Source of the DNA: Amphibalanus amphitrite
Taxonomy: Eukaryota > Arthropoda > Thecostraca > Balanomorpha > Balanidae
Length of the DNA: 64,000 bases
Reading direction: 5' to 3'
Assembly (NCBI RefSeq): GCF_019059575.1
Contig: NW_024881981.1
Location: 186,001-250,000 of the forward strand
Program-made: the position numbers and the translations under genes
In this document: positions 41,579 through 52,446 of the stretch, piece by piece
How the letters are laid out: each line of letters starts with the position of its first letter
Numbering within the stretch: position 1 is the first letter of the stretch
Notes under the pieces: generated by a model
Database searches by the model: none
Seen by the model: only the letters and a program-made list of their open reading frames with translations
Told to the model about the DNA's origin: nothing

Positions 41579-42481
41579 GGGTCGTGACGGATATTCGTAG
41601 TACCTGTCAACCGCCTCTGACAACTTCGTAACATGTTACGAAGGCACCAAAACTAATTCGTAAATGTTCAAATGCTTTCTAAATTCGAATTCATCTCCAA
41701 AAACTAGCCTAGAAACATGTAAAACTCGAAAAAGTGAACCGAGGTCACCAAAGATCAATGACCTGACCTGACCTGACCTTCAGGTGACCTTGCCATCCAC
41801 CCTATTGCATGGGAGCAACACCAAATCACATGTATGAACGTTTGAAACCACGAAAAGCTTGCAAACGCGCGGAATGCGAGCCGACATACGCCGAATCGCG
41901 CTTCCGGCCAAACATGGTCTCGGAAAGTAGGTCACATGTCAACGGTCATTTTGGTCAGGGTCATGAAATTTTCAGGGTTGATGTGAAATTGATCAATGCG
42001 AGGGTACTGAAAGTTTTGTCGCAATCGGCTGCTTTTTACGCGAGTTATTCGCGAGAAGCCTTGGGCGGGAGGGGGGTGGCGGGTGCCGTGCCACTGCCGT
42101 GCCACTTCCCCCGTGCCACTGCCGGCGAGGGTTACGGAGACGTATCATGATGTGAGATGACTTCAGGGGCATAAAATGGGTCAAGTGTGGGTGCAACCGG
42201 GAAGCAAAATTCAAAAAAAAAAAAGGTCAAGTGTGGAATTTTGTGATTCGGTGTGCCATATTCACCTGCATCCGGGTGCCATCGCTAAAAAGAGAAGCAT
42301 TTTGACCTGACTTTATGATGTGACCAGGTGTCAACAATTCCAGACACGATACGAAATTCATAAGTTGTGCCAAGTTTTGCGTCGCTGTGCGCCGCAGTTT
42401 CCGTTACAGACACACACAAACATTGGATAGTGTGGCCAAACCTTCTCCCCCCACCCCACCCGGGAGAAAATAAACGATATA

Positions 42482-43465
42482 GGGTAAGGACTAAGGTGCC
42501 TAATTAGCGACCCCTTTAATTTGAACCGTCATTGCTCACGCTCTGTGGGTGCCACTGTATTACTGGCTTGATTTTCGGAGAGATCGTTCATTTTTCTATT
42601 AAAATATAGTCATTTTCTGCCCCAATATTCATTAACTTATTTGTAGTGAGCATTTTGGCAAACCATTGCAAAAAACGCTAAAAGGGAACTCTTCCCGTTT
42701 AGCGACCGCGGAGGGTCGCTAATAAGTCTATGGGTTTCCCCATATTAAAAATGGCAAAAAATGCGAGGCCTGAAAAGATGAAATATGATATCAAAAAGGT
42801 AACCTATACGCAAAGCACTCAATCACTCGAACATGCCCGTTTATCCAACACATTTACGTAAGTAAAAACTGATCACGTGATGCACCGAAGGCGAAAAGAA
42901 GGCGGAAACCCAAATTTTGCGGGCTATCTCGTATGATATTCGAGGTCCGCGCTGAATTCGGCACCCCTGCAGTCGGTGACGACATTTGGCATCCCCTGCC
43001 ACACATTGCAAGCTTCAGCAACACCTCATTTTCATTTCTCTCTTTTCCCCTTTCTTTCCCTTCTTGAGCTATTTGCGACCATGTCAGGCGCAAATAGGAA
43101 ATATGAGTTGCGACACATTTTTAACCGCCATGCTGTGCACAGTTGAGCGATTCACTATGGGAAAGCGGCAATCAATTGAAAAAGGAATGTCGATTCAGAA
43201 TAAAAAAGGTGCATCATCCTAATGTGCATCGCTTTTCATCAGAGAAGGCCCAAACATACACGTTTTGGATAAGAAACTCGTCATTTTTATATAAACTCAC
43301 CTGAAACGTCCCACCAGAAACATCGACGACCGGAAAATAATTCAAAATGATAACCAAAGTATGGCTGACCTTTTGACGATGTTTTTACCCTGTTTTCTCC
43401 TGCCAGTTTTTCTGTAGGGAGGTAGGTCGCAAATCGGAAAGGGTCGCTAATTAGGCACCTTACCC
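42482..43465. mobile_element. TA-flanked non-autonomous DNA transposon (about 984 bp)
   Basis: The left end is GGGTAAGG then, after a 5-bp insertion, GGTGCCTAATTAGCGACCC. The right end is the inverted GGGTAAGGTGCCTAATTAGCGACCC. TA lies on both sides (42480-42481 and 43466-43467), which fits Tc1/mariner-type insertion. A GGGTCGCTAAT motif also recurs inside near 42715. No transposase frame is present. Confidence 0.7.
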
Positions 43466-43499
43466 TAAATTGCTATAACTAATCTCACTGAGCTAAATG

Positions 43500-43827
43500 C
43501 GATCGTGACCACTTACAAGCATCATATTTGAGTCGACACAGAAAGACCAGCGATTCGCAGCAGCCAGCAGGCCCCCTATAGCCACAGATATGTGACTGTG
43601 AGCGATAAGGCAACCAGCGCGGCGCGTCCCTGACCCGGTCAAACGCGTCTGTAGCGAGTGTGAGGCCAGAGAGATATACTGTGCCGCTGAGCCTGGGTGT
43701 GAGGCGGCGCAGTCTACCGTTGAGGCCAGAGGGATGTGCTGTGCCGCTGAACCTGGGTGTAAGACGGCGCAGTCTACCGCTCCAGTCAAACGCTGGGCCG
43801 TCGGGGGGCGAACATCACTTAGTAGGT
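43500..43827 (-). repeat. Interspersed repeat, copy 2, with internal duplication
   Basis: Inverted match to 30015-30240. A segment of about 60 bp ending GGCGCAGTCTACCG is present twice (about 43661-43722 and 43723-43784). It directly abuts the 3' tail of the LINE at 43828. Confidence 0.7.
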
Positions 43828-46470
43828 GAGTATGTATGTATGTATGTATTCACATCGTGCAATCGGTCCATGAACACATGGCTATTATGATTGACATGTC
43901 ATAAAAACGGAACATCGGGATTCAGTTGCACAACTAACACACACACTCACGCACACACACTCAGCTCACATCACATTTGTACATCGCGCTACTCGTTTTG
44001 TTGTTTTGCCAGAAGATGTTTGCGGAGTTTTAGCCTGAACTCTCGCGTTCCCATGTTGTGGAAACTCGGCGGCAATTCATTGTAGCCCGTGACGGCAGAA
44101 AACAGAAATCGTCGGCGTCCCGATTCCGTCCGTATTACAGGTCTCTCCAGCATGTCAGCCTGTCTGGTAACACGGCGGTGAATGCTACCCCGGGTCACGA
44201 GGCTACTGTACAGGGTTTCAGGCTGGCAAGCTGACAAAATCTGTTTTAACATGGTCAGAGAGTGGTAGAGGTGCAGATTTTTTGCTGACAGCCACTTCAG
44301 CGTTCTCAACACGTCACTGATGTGGTCGTATTTGCGGCGGCCTGAAATAACGCGTGCGCCGAAGTTGAGCAGTTTCTGCAGTCTCGCCATTTGTGTGGTG
44401 CCGCACACACCATATACACTAATACAGTAGCGCACCGATGAGACGACGAGTGCCTGTACAATGGTAGCGAGCGTATCCGGTGGAAGCGCGTGCCTACTGT
44501 GGCTAAGTCCGCTTAGTAAGCCGGTGCATCGTCTCACAACGTCGTCCACATGTGCCGAAAAAGTCATATTTCTATCAAAAACTACGCCAAGGTTTTTGAC
44601 AGTGACGGAACCGGTAATCGTAGCCCCCATAAACTGAACCCGTGTCGGAGGCATCGAGCGGAGATTTTGACCTGTTCCAATGACGAGCAGCTGTGTTTTG
44701 TTAGCGTTAACCTTCAGTCCATTTTTACGAAACCATAATGACAACACTTCCAGGTTCCTCTCTAGTCTAGGGACCAGTTCACCGTCACTGGGCCTACCAA
44801 ACACTGCCATTTGCACGTCGTCAGCATACTGCACGAGACAGCGGTCGTGGGCAATATCTGCATCGAGGTACAGCGGCATGTCCGCTGCGTAGACAGCGTA
44901 CAGCAAAGGACCCAGCGCAGATCCTTGATACGTGCCTATCGGGTTCAGTAGAGGCCTCGAGAGCGTACGACCCCCATCCGGTGTGCTTATGAGGACCTGT
45001 TGATAGTGTCCCGACAGATAGCTCTCGAACCAGCGCACATCGACATTATACTGCATGAGTTTAGTGAGCAGCCGGTCATGTGGAATCACGTCAAAACATT
45101 TAGACATGTCTAGCAAACACAATAGCGCCACCTGTCGGTTGTCCATAGCCTCGAATATACGGTCGGTCATGGTCAGCAGCGCTGTGTCGGTAGAGTGACC
45201 GCTTCTGAAACCGTGCTGGCAGGGTGGGAGTAGGTGGTGAGTCGAGAAGTATTCGAACAGTTGTTCGTATACTACTCGTTCCGTTATCTTGGATATAGTT
45301 GGGAGGATCGAAATGGGTCGATAGTTGGATGTTTCAGTGGACTTTGGTGACTTTTGGATGGGATGAATATAGGTAAGTTTCCAGGATAGGGGTACAGTGT
45401 GGGAAGCCAGACTGGAGTTCACAATATGTGTGATGACGTGATATATATACGGCAGACAGAGCTTAACGAACCGCACGCATAGACCGTCGGCACCGCACGC
45501 CGAGCTACCGTTCATTTGCGCCACGGTCGCCACCAAACTCTCAGGTGTCACCGTGCGCACCACAAACCGGCCGGTAGACACGCGCGCCAGGCGCACCGGC
45601 AGCTCCGGACCCGATGTATCCACCTGGCGGGCGGTCACGGTTCCGACACTGGCGAAGTATCGGTTCATGGTGTCAGCATCAGCGCCGGGCGCCGGTCTGG
45701 TCGGCTGTTTGGCTGAAATGACAGGTCGTATGGTGCGCCACATCGAGCTCCGTCCGCTGGCCAGGATGCGCCGATGTATTTCCTCGCTGGTGTCTCGGCG
45801 TATGGCTGCTCTCACGCGGCGGTTCAGCTCCTTGTAGAGGGGCCGGTCACCGCTACGGAGAGCCGCCCGTCTCCGCGCCATGAGCTCCTTTGTGGCCTCG
45901 GTGACGGGGGGAGCGGTCGGGTTACGAGCCTTGAACCGTTTAGCGGGGGCGAGATTGTCAATAATCGGTAAGGCCGCCTTCACAAAGTAGTCCCACTGAG
46001 CCTCCGGCGCGGTACTCTCGAACACCGGAGACCAGTCTACACACTGCAGCAGCCGGCCGGCCTCTGCCACGTCCAGTTTACGCCAGCACCGGGCCGTCGA
46101 GCTACAGCGCGCCGGTCGGTAATCTGGCACCGTCACAAGCACCCGTGACCACCGATGTGGGCTAAAGTCACAGTGGAGCGATCCAGAGCGCACTACCTCA
46201 CTGTTACTGCATATCACGTCGATTGTCGATCCCGACGGTTCGTAGGTGGGGCCGCGAATGTGTTGCTGCAGGGAATACGTGAAGAGCAGCTCCCGCATCC
46301 TGTTGGCCGCAGTGCTGTTGTTGCCGTCGGACATATTGATGTTGACGTCACCGGTCAGGAAGATGAGTCCACTGTGCCTGGTCAGGATGTATTGCACCTG
46401 CCGTTGAGTGTACTGTGTACGAGGTCGGCGAAGAAGAAATAGATCTCTTATTGTAAAGGCACTGCAAGTT
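43828..46470 (-). mobile_element. 5'-truncated LINE (CR1/Jockey group)
   Basis: A non-LTR retrotransposon on the minus strand. Its 3' end is marked by a short CATA/ATAC microsatellite (about 43830-43850), a type of tail seen in CR1-like elements. Its coding frame runs back to about 46470, where a stop is reached in the middle of the endonuclease domain, so the 5' part is missing. Clear target duplications were not found. Confidence 0.8.
43989..46470 (-). pseudogene. LINE ORF2: partial endonuclease plus reverse transcriptase
   Basis: The frame is open for over 800 codons up to the stop at 43991-43989. It begins inside an apurinic-type endonuclease domain: the GDVNINM, STIDVICSN and DFSPHRW motifs of its second half are present, the first half is absent. 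The reverse transcriptase has NYRPISILP, HGFRSGHSTDTALL, the LLDMSKCFD box and the catalytic YADD. The C-terminal region includes GRRRFLFSAVTGYNELP, as in arthropod CR1/Jockey-type elements. There are no internal stops. Only a GTG, not an ATG, is found near the start (46397), in keeping with 5' truncation during reverse transcription. It cannot make a full ORF2 protein. Confidence 0.88.
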
Positions 46471-47223
46471 TACTCCGGCCTCGCCCGATAAACTTCTGTC
46501 ATATGCAGAAGACTTTGAAAAGGCAATGAACAAAAGGTTAGCTGGCATATCAATGTGCAATGTGCATTATGCGATGTTTTCAGTCATAGCGGGAAGCCAA
46601 AAAAAAAAGTAAAGATGGTCAGTGCCACACATTACACATTCGGCCTACAGCATCAAGACGACATGATAACACATTGCCAGAGTCGAAATTTCTCGGGATT
46701 TATAAGCGCTTTAGCATTTAAAATCAGTTTCTATGACATGATACGAAGTGCATTGTACATGCATTGCACACTGCGCACAACAAAACATGCACATGGCCTG
46801 CTGGCAAGACTAATGTTCATTAACCCTATCCAGGCAAATGACCTCGGGCCGCATCACTCTGCGTCCCGAACACCGCAGGCTGGGTCGATGGACCCAGCCA
46901 GACCGTTTCGACCCGACCCGCGAGACACGACTGGATGGATTCCTCGACAGATTGTCCTCGGAACAGATACTGTCCGGGAGTATTCAATCTATACGATGCA
47001 ATAGAGAACCAACACAAACCGAGCTCGGTTACCGAGCCCTAACCAATAATCATTCCTTTTACGTTATTTTATTTGCCTATTATAAGCCGTCTACAGATAA
47101 ACTCGAATCCATGTCAGGATGCCGATGGTATGATACGATCGTAACACATCGAGGCGGGAGGCAGAGCCTATTTTAAGGGAATTTGACTGGGGGGGCAACC
47201 TGGAAAATTGTCTTTAATAATCC
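46471..47223. other. Intergenic sequence, no gene seen
   Basis: AT-rich, with a moderately GC-rich patch at 46850-46990. No recognisable domain or repeat boundary. Confidence 0.4.
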
Positions 47224-47484
47224 ATTAACCCTCGCCCGTATTGGTGTTTCCAGTAGCGAGCGTATAGGGGGGGGGGGGTCCGTTGGACCCTCCCCCTTGC
47301 CGTTTCGCCCCTGATCGAGCTAGAGCTTCGCGGAAAAAACGACCGTGTTGCCCGTGATGAAAGGAAGCCGATTATACCCAATTTTAAGGTCCTAGGTCAT
47401 CGGTTGACCTTCCAGGTCAGGTCATTGACCCAAAAGTCGGGAAAATCGGGACCTGTTAGAGCGTCGTAAAGAGTGGCTGCTATG

Positions 47485-47714
47485 TGAGATGATGTTTTTA
47501 GTACTCCAGCGTATAGACTCAGAGGTAGAGCATTGGAGCGCTAATCCAAAGGCCCGGGGTTCGAGTCCCCGTACAGCCCAAATCTTTAACGAGCTTGCAA
47601 AAGATGACTGATGTCATCACTGTCAACCGTGGAAGCCGTATGGCTACCCATCTACGCTGGAGTACGAAAAACATCATCTCACGCTCTCAGTCCCAGCGGA
47701 TAAAAACAACACCT
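47485..47714 (+). mobile_element. SINE-like insertion: tRNA-like core inside a 29-bp inverted repeat
   Basis: Flanked by a perfect 16-bp duplication AAGAGTGGCTGCTATG (47469-47484 and 47715-47730), as left by LINE-type retrotransposition. The left arm 47485-47513 pairs with 47653-47681 with one mismatch. Between them is a tRNA-like sequence, and after the right arm an A-rich tail (ATAAAAACAACACCT). An RNA hairpin precursor copied by a LINE would explain all parts. I do not recognise the family. Confidence 0.75.
47507..47580 (+). other. tRNA-like sequence (degenerate, anticodon loop GCGCTAA)
   Basis: A perfect B box (GGTTCGAGTCC) lies in a fully paired T arm (CGGGG/CCCCG). The 5-bp anticodon stem TTGGA/TCCAA is intact with loop GCGCTAA, giving GCT if read conventionally. 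A D-arm-like CTCAGAGGTAGAGC is present. Only the last three acceptor pairs form, position 33 is C and the variable loop is short for a serine tRNA. It is therefore more likely a SINE head than a working tRNA gene. Confidence 0.5.
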
Positions 47715-48184
47715 AAGAGTGGCTGCTATGGTTTTTCGGGGTGCTGATCACGAATATCATGTTAGTTATGATCATAGATGATGTCTTCATGCATTTAGGC
47801 CAGGTCAGGTCAGGTCAGGTCAACCAGTAAGGGTTTTGCCGGGTATTCGTAGTAGGTGGCAACCGCCTCTGACAGCTTCGTAACATGTTACGAAGGCACC
47901 AAAACTACTTCGTAAATGGTCAAATGGTTGCTTAATTCGAATTCAGCTCCAAAAACTAGCCTAGAAACATATAAAACTCGAAAATGTGAACCGAGGTCAT
48001 CAAAGGTAAATGATCTGACCTGACCTTCCGGTGATCTTGACACCCACCCTAATGCATGGGAGCAACATCATATCCCATGTTTGAACGTTTGGAACCACGA
48101 AAAGACTGCAAACGCGCGGCTAATGCGAGGCGACATACGCCGAATCGCGACCTCGGCCAAACATGGTGCCATGGTGCTAGGCTG

Positions 48185-48720
48185 CCGGTGCATCTGAAAG
48201 AACTGTGGTGCCCCTGACAAGCCTGAAGTTCCAACGACAGGCCCGTGGTGCCCCTGACAGGCCCATGATGCCTTTGCGAGGCCGGTGGTGTCCACTTGAG
48301 GCCGGTGGTGCCCCTGGGCCCTGACAGGACTGTGGTGCTCCTGACAAGCCTGGAGTGTCCCCGACAGGCACGTGGTGCCACTAACAGGCCCAAGGTGTCC
48401 CAGTCCCTGCGAGGCCGGTGGTGTCCCTGCCAGGCATGTGGTGTCCATACTAGGCCTCTGGTGCCCCTGACAGGTCCGTGGCGCCCTTGCTAGGCCTATG
48501 GTGCCTCTGGCAGGCCTATGGTGCCCCTGGCGGGCCTGTGGTGGTACCCCTGACAGGCCCAAGGTGGTGCCCCTGCGAGGCCGGTGGGGCCCCTGGCAGG
48601 TCTGTGGTGCCCCTGGCAGACCTATGGTGCTCTTGCTAGGTTGATGGTGCTCCCAACAGGCCTGTGGTGCCCCTGACAGGCCGGTGGTGCCCCTGGCAGG
48701 CCTGTGGTGTCCCCGGGCCC
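48185..48720 (-). repeat. 20-bp minisatellite
   Basis: About 25 degenerate units of TGGTGCCCCTGRCAGGCCYG. Open frames on either strand (Thr/Gly/Ala-rich) are by-products and show no domain. Confidence 0.9.
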
Positions 48721-49780
48721 CAAGAGGGTGGGGGGTCATGACCCATATGACCCACCCTTAGATACACCACTGGTCATTACTTACAGACTGACTCATTTGA
48801 CATCCATTGCAAAACAAGTCACAGTAGTTACGTAGTATGTTTGTCACCCTGTTCCTTTATGCCCATTCTTATAGTGGGCAAATCTCGACGACTAGGGGGG
48901 CAATTCTGTTGAGTGCGGGGGCATTTGCCCCCCCAGTTAACATGTTAAAATAGGCCCTGGCGGGAGGAGAAAGAAGCACGACGACGTTCCCCTCGGCCTC
49001 GGCATCGTCACTCCGTTCTCTGGACTTACGTATCTCAGGTCATGAAAGGTCTCTACTCTAGCAGTTTTTTACGATAAGTTGATGGACATGCTAGAGCGAG
49101 GAACACACCCTGGGTGCGTTCAGCTCAACGACACGGATCTACTTATATGCAACATGACCTTTTTCCGGTCAGGTCATGACCTTAACCTTAGGTCAAGTTT
49201 TCAGAAGATCTTTTAAGGTCAAGTTGTAATTCATTCGACGCGTCTCGCTCAGAGGAACACGATGCCGGCAAAGTCAATGTCGTGCCAGTTTTAAGCCCAA
49301 TCGCAGAAAAAATATTTTGCCACGAAAACGTCTATCTTATTTCTGTGCTGTGGACGCCAAACCGTTCATCTAACTATTAACGGTTTTTATCCGTTGGAGG
49401 TTAAACCGTTGACCGGTCAAATCTGAGAAGACATAAGAAAAAGAGTTTTAAAAAAGCTATCGTCCACTTTATCTGAGATGTTCTAACTTTCTTAGTTCAC
49501 GAGCTGTGAGCAAACTTGCCCGAAAAATAGGTAATGGCAAAACCGTGAAAATATGACTTTCGGAGCACGGATGACTCTGGTGACCTAACCTTCTGCCTGA
49601 ACTAAAAAAGCCGGATTTTTTTTTTAAAGAATATTTTTGAAGACCTTTCGACCGTCGCTCACGGTGTGCCACTGAGTGGCCACTGGCCAAGGACCGGAGT
49701 TAGGGGGGAGGGGAGGGGCGGGAGGCGTAAAATGCCCTTCCCCGTGTCTCGACGACTGAACCATCATCCTGAAGCGGGTG
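48721..49780. other. Intergenic sequence, no gene seen
   Basis: No coding signature. AGGTCA-type pentamers recur around 49165-49195. Confidence 0.4.
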
Positions 49781-49924
49781 ATCCATTCATTCGTTTACTC
49801 ACTCATTCATTTATTCAGTTACTCATTCAGGTATGCATGCATTCATTCATTCATTCATCATTCATTCATTCATTCATTCATTCATTCATTCATTCATTCA
49901 TTCACTCATTTACTCATTCACTTA
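49781..49924 (+). repeat. (CATT)n microsatellite
   Basis: A nearly pure CATT tetranucleotide run, interrupted by ACTC and TTAC variants at both ends. Confidence 0.95.
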
Positions 49925-50595
49925 TTTCGTTTGATCTCTATAGCTTGGCTTTTATAATCGAGAGTCCACAAAGCAATAAAAGCACACGAATAACACATGG
50001 AGGCGAATGGAAAGGGGCGTGAAACGTCCGCTCTCACTCGGATAATCCGTTCAATAGCCTCCATAGCTCCTATATCACCATTACGTGAAAATGTCCCCCT
50101 CTACCTCAGATAATCCATTTAATAGCCTCCATAGCTTCTATCAGCATTATATTGCGGGATTTTAACCTCGAATCATGACCTTACAAAGCTGCTAGATATC
50201 AATAAACATCCATTGTCTCGTTTGCAATGCGGAAATGACAAAAGGCAAGAAACTTCTCCCAGATTACAAGATCCGCCGGATTCAGCCGAACGTGAACGTG
50301 ATCCAAGGCCCTAAATGCATCCGACTTATGATGTCATGACTCGGTGACCTGACCAGACAACTGAAGTTTTTTCTTTGATTTGCGATTAGCCCGGGCGGTC
50401 ACCTCTAAGCGGAGCCTGGCACCCAAAGGATTAGTCTGATGGAGTCCCATGTCTAGCGTGACCGTCCGACCGGCGGCCGGCCGGGGCGGGGCGGGGCGTA
50501 GATCGGACTGCAATCGATCAGTCGAGCGGCGGGGCGGGAGGGGAGGGGTCGGCGTTTCCAGGGCGGCCGCTCGATACCAACACCTGGCGCCGAGT
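49925..50595. other. Intergenic sequence, no gene seen
   Basis: AATCCGTTCAATAGCCTCCATAGCTCCTAT at 50043-50072 is imperfectly repeated at 50111-50140. The last 150 bases are GC-rich. No exon recognised. Confidence 0.35.
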
Positions 50596-50733
50596 CCAGT
50601 GTCGGCGTTAGTACGGTCCAGTGTCGGCGCCAGTTCGGTCCAGTGTCGGTGCTAGTTCGGTCCAGTGTCAGCGCTAGTACGGTCCAGTGTCGGCGTTTGT
50701 ACGGTCCCAGTGTCGGTGCCAGTTCGGTCCAGT
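50596..50733 (+). repeat. 22-bp minisatellite
   Basis: Six units of CAGTGTCGGCGYYAGTWCGGTC lie directly against the left arm of the large inverted repeat. Confidence 0.9.
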
Positions 50734-52092
50734 CACGGTTCGTCGGAAGGTCATCTCAGGCTCAAAAGAAACGATATATACCATTCGAAAGCTTACGGTG
50801 AGCTGAATCCAAAAATGTATTTTTTATCAAAATCGATCGATGGCCTTTTTTGAAAATTGCGTTTTTGTAAAAACTTAATAATCTTTTGTTCAACGGGCTG
50901 TCCCGGACATTCTTGAAAACATAAACATGTATTTTTGAGTTCCAGTGAAAACTGAACGCCAAAAGAACAATATTTAATGAAGCAATATTTCCAAACATTA
51001 ATATGCGTCTCCCACAGCCCGCAGCCGAAAATAAGGCGCAATCACACAGCTCAGTGTCACGATGGACCAAAGTCAGCCACACAGAAGCGTGAAATGACCC
51101 TTATCGACTCGCAGACCCGGCGCTCTCGGCCCGCCTGACCGGCCACGGAAAGAACGCTCGGCTCTCGTTCTACTAAACAAATGTCAAAGTTGTCAGTTTA
51201 ACTGTCCACATCGCTATTAAAGCTATTCAGGATACCTGTGAAGAAAATTCATTGTTCTGTCATCTTCACATCATGCATTAATTTGCATCTGTTCATGTCT
51301 ACTTTGCTCAATTGAGCTTGGTATCATGCCCATATAAGGAAAATGGGCCGCGCTGAAATGTCAGAGGCTGCACCGGCCTCAGCTCGGGTGGAGTGGGGGT
51401 GGCGCCCGGCGGGGCAGGGTAACCTTTGACCGGTCGCACGGCCGAGCAGCTGTCACCAGTACAGCCTCTGACAGTGAAACCCCGCTCACTTCCCCTGCGC
51501 GGACACTGATCGCAGCTGGATGGAACAAAACATGTATAAGAAAAATGTAAATTAAAGCATGTTGTAAATCAAGCAGAACAATGAATTTTCTTCACAGGTA
51601 TCCTGAGTAACTTTAATAGCGATGTGGACAGTTAAAGTGGCAAATATTACATTTGTTTAGTAGAACGAGAGCCGAACGTTCTTTCCGTGGCCGGTCAGGC
51701 GGGCCGAGAGCGCCGGGTCTGCGAGTCGATAAGGGTCATTTCACGCTTCTGTGTGGCTGACTTTGGTCCATCGTGACACTGAGATGTGTGATTGCGCCTT
51801 ATTGTCGGCTGTGGGAGACGCATATTAATGTTTGGAAATATTGCTTCGCTAAATATTGTTCTTTTGGCGTTCAGCTTTCACTGGAACTCAAAAATACATG
51901 TTTATGTTTTCAAGAATGTCCGGGACAGCCCGTTGAATAAAAGATTATTAAGTTTTTACAAAAACACAATTTTCAAAAAAGGCCATCGATCGATTTTGAT
52001 AAAAAATACATTTTTGGATTCAGCTCACCGTCAGCTTTCGAATGGTATATACCGTTTCTTTTGAGCCTGAGATGACCTTCCGACGAACCGTG
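50734..52092. repeat. Large inverted repeat, 0.52-kb arms, 314-bp spacer
   Basis: Arms 50734-51259 and 51574-52092 are inverted copies at well over 90% by eye, starting at CACGGTTCGTCGG and ending in GAAGAAAATTCATTGTTCTG. A related single arm lies at 30945-31424. The arms hold open frames of up to 106 codons, but these recur with the repeat and show no domain. It may be a foldback-type transposon or an inverted duplication of a dispersed repeat, and lies about 350 bp before the MINDY4 start codon. Confidence 0.85.
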
Positions 52093-52446
52093 CAGTGTCG
52101 CTTCAGCCGGATTCCACCGGCACCACTAACAGTGGCGGTTCGGGAGGTCTACCGAGGCAGTGCGGTGGACAGAGAGCTCCGGTAGTCATGGCAATGTAGT
52201 GAACTATGTTAGCCCTGTCAGAGGCAGTGCGGCGGCGGCCCGATGTGACAGAGGTTCTGCGGTGAACGGGGAGCATTGGGGAGTCCAGTGCGCCGGACAG
52301 TACCAGGGCAGTGTCCAGGTGCCGGGGGGCAGTGATTGGACAAAGCGAAACTGGTGGCGACTGGTGTCCCCCCTGCCGACCCGTCCCAGTGTCCTGTCGG
52401 CGGCGATGCGGCGGCGCTGGGTGGACGGAGCGGCGCCGGCGGTGCC
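52093..52446 (+). promoter_or_regulatory. Probable promoter and 5' untranslated region of MINDY4
   Basis: GC-rich, with many CpGs and GGCAGTG repeats, running directly into the first coding exon. No TATA box was seen. Whether the transcript starts here or within the inverted repeat cannot be told from sequence. Confidence 0.35.

Larger units (their letters stand above)
34877..42131. mobile_element. piggyBac-like repeat, copy A, split by retrotransposon 2
   Basis: The left end starts CCCTCGCCGGCAC after TTAA (34873-34876). The right end is the inverted CCCTCGCCGGCA (42120-42131) followed by TTAC, one base off the TTAA expected of piggyBac. Near the left end a segment of about 190 bp starting TTAACCCTCG is tandemly repeated (again from 35063). 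The body matches copy B at 47224-48170 over most of its length. The Ty3/gypsy element at 35367-41578 interrupts it at GGGTC. No transposase frame is present. Assignment to piggyBac rests on TTAA plus CCCT ends only. Confidence 0.6.
47224..48170. mobile_element. piggyBac-like repeat, copy B, carrying a SINE-like insertion
   Basis: Starts TTAACCCTCG (47224) and follows the body of copy A closely: CGAGCTAGAGC, GTGTTGCCCGTGA, GCTGATCACGAATAT, AGGTCA pentamers, CGTAACATGTTACGAAGGCACC and GCAAACGCGCGG. It is interrupted at 47485-47714 by a tRNA-containing insertion. Its right end is lost where a minisatellite begins. Confidence 0.75.

Noticed and set aside
47507-47580. Functional serine tRNA gene (GCT)
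   Set aside because: The acceptor stem does not pair beyond three bases, position 33 is C, and a serine tRNA should have a long variable arm. Kept as tRNA-like.
48068-48739. 223-codon minus-strand protein rich in HHRPARGTTGLSGAPQ
   Set aside because: Translation of a 20-bp minisatellite in shifting frames; no domain.
50762-51082. 106-codon frame found in both arms of the large inverted repeat and in the solo copy
   Set aside because: Open in the two arms but interrupted or altered in the solo copy, and no domain is recognised; probably non-coding repeat sequence.
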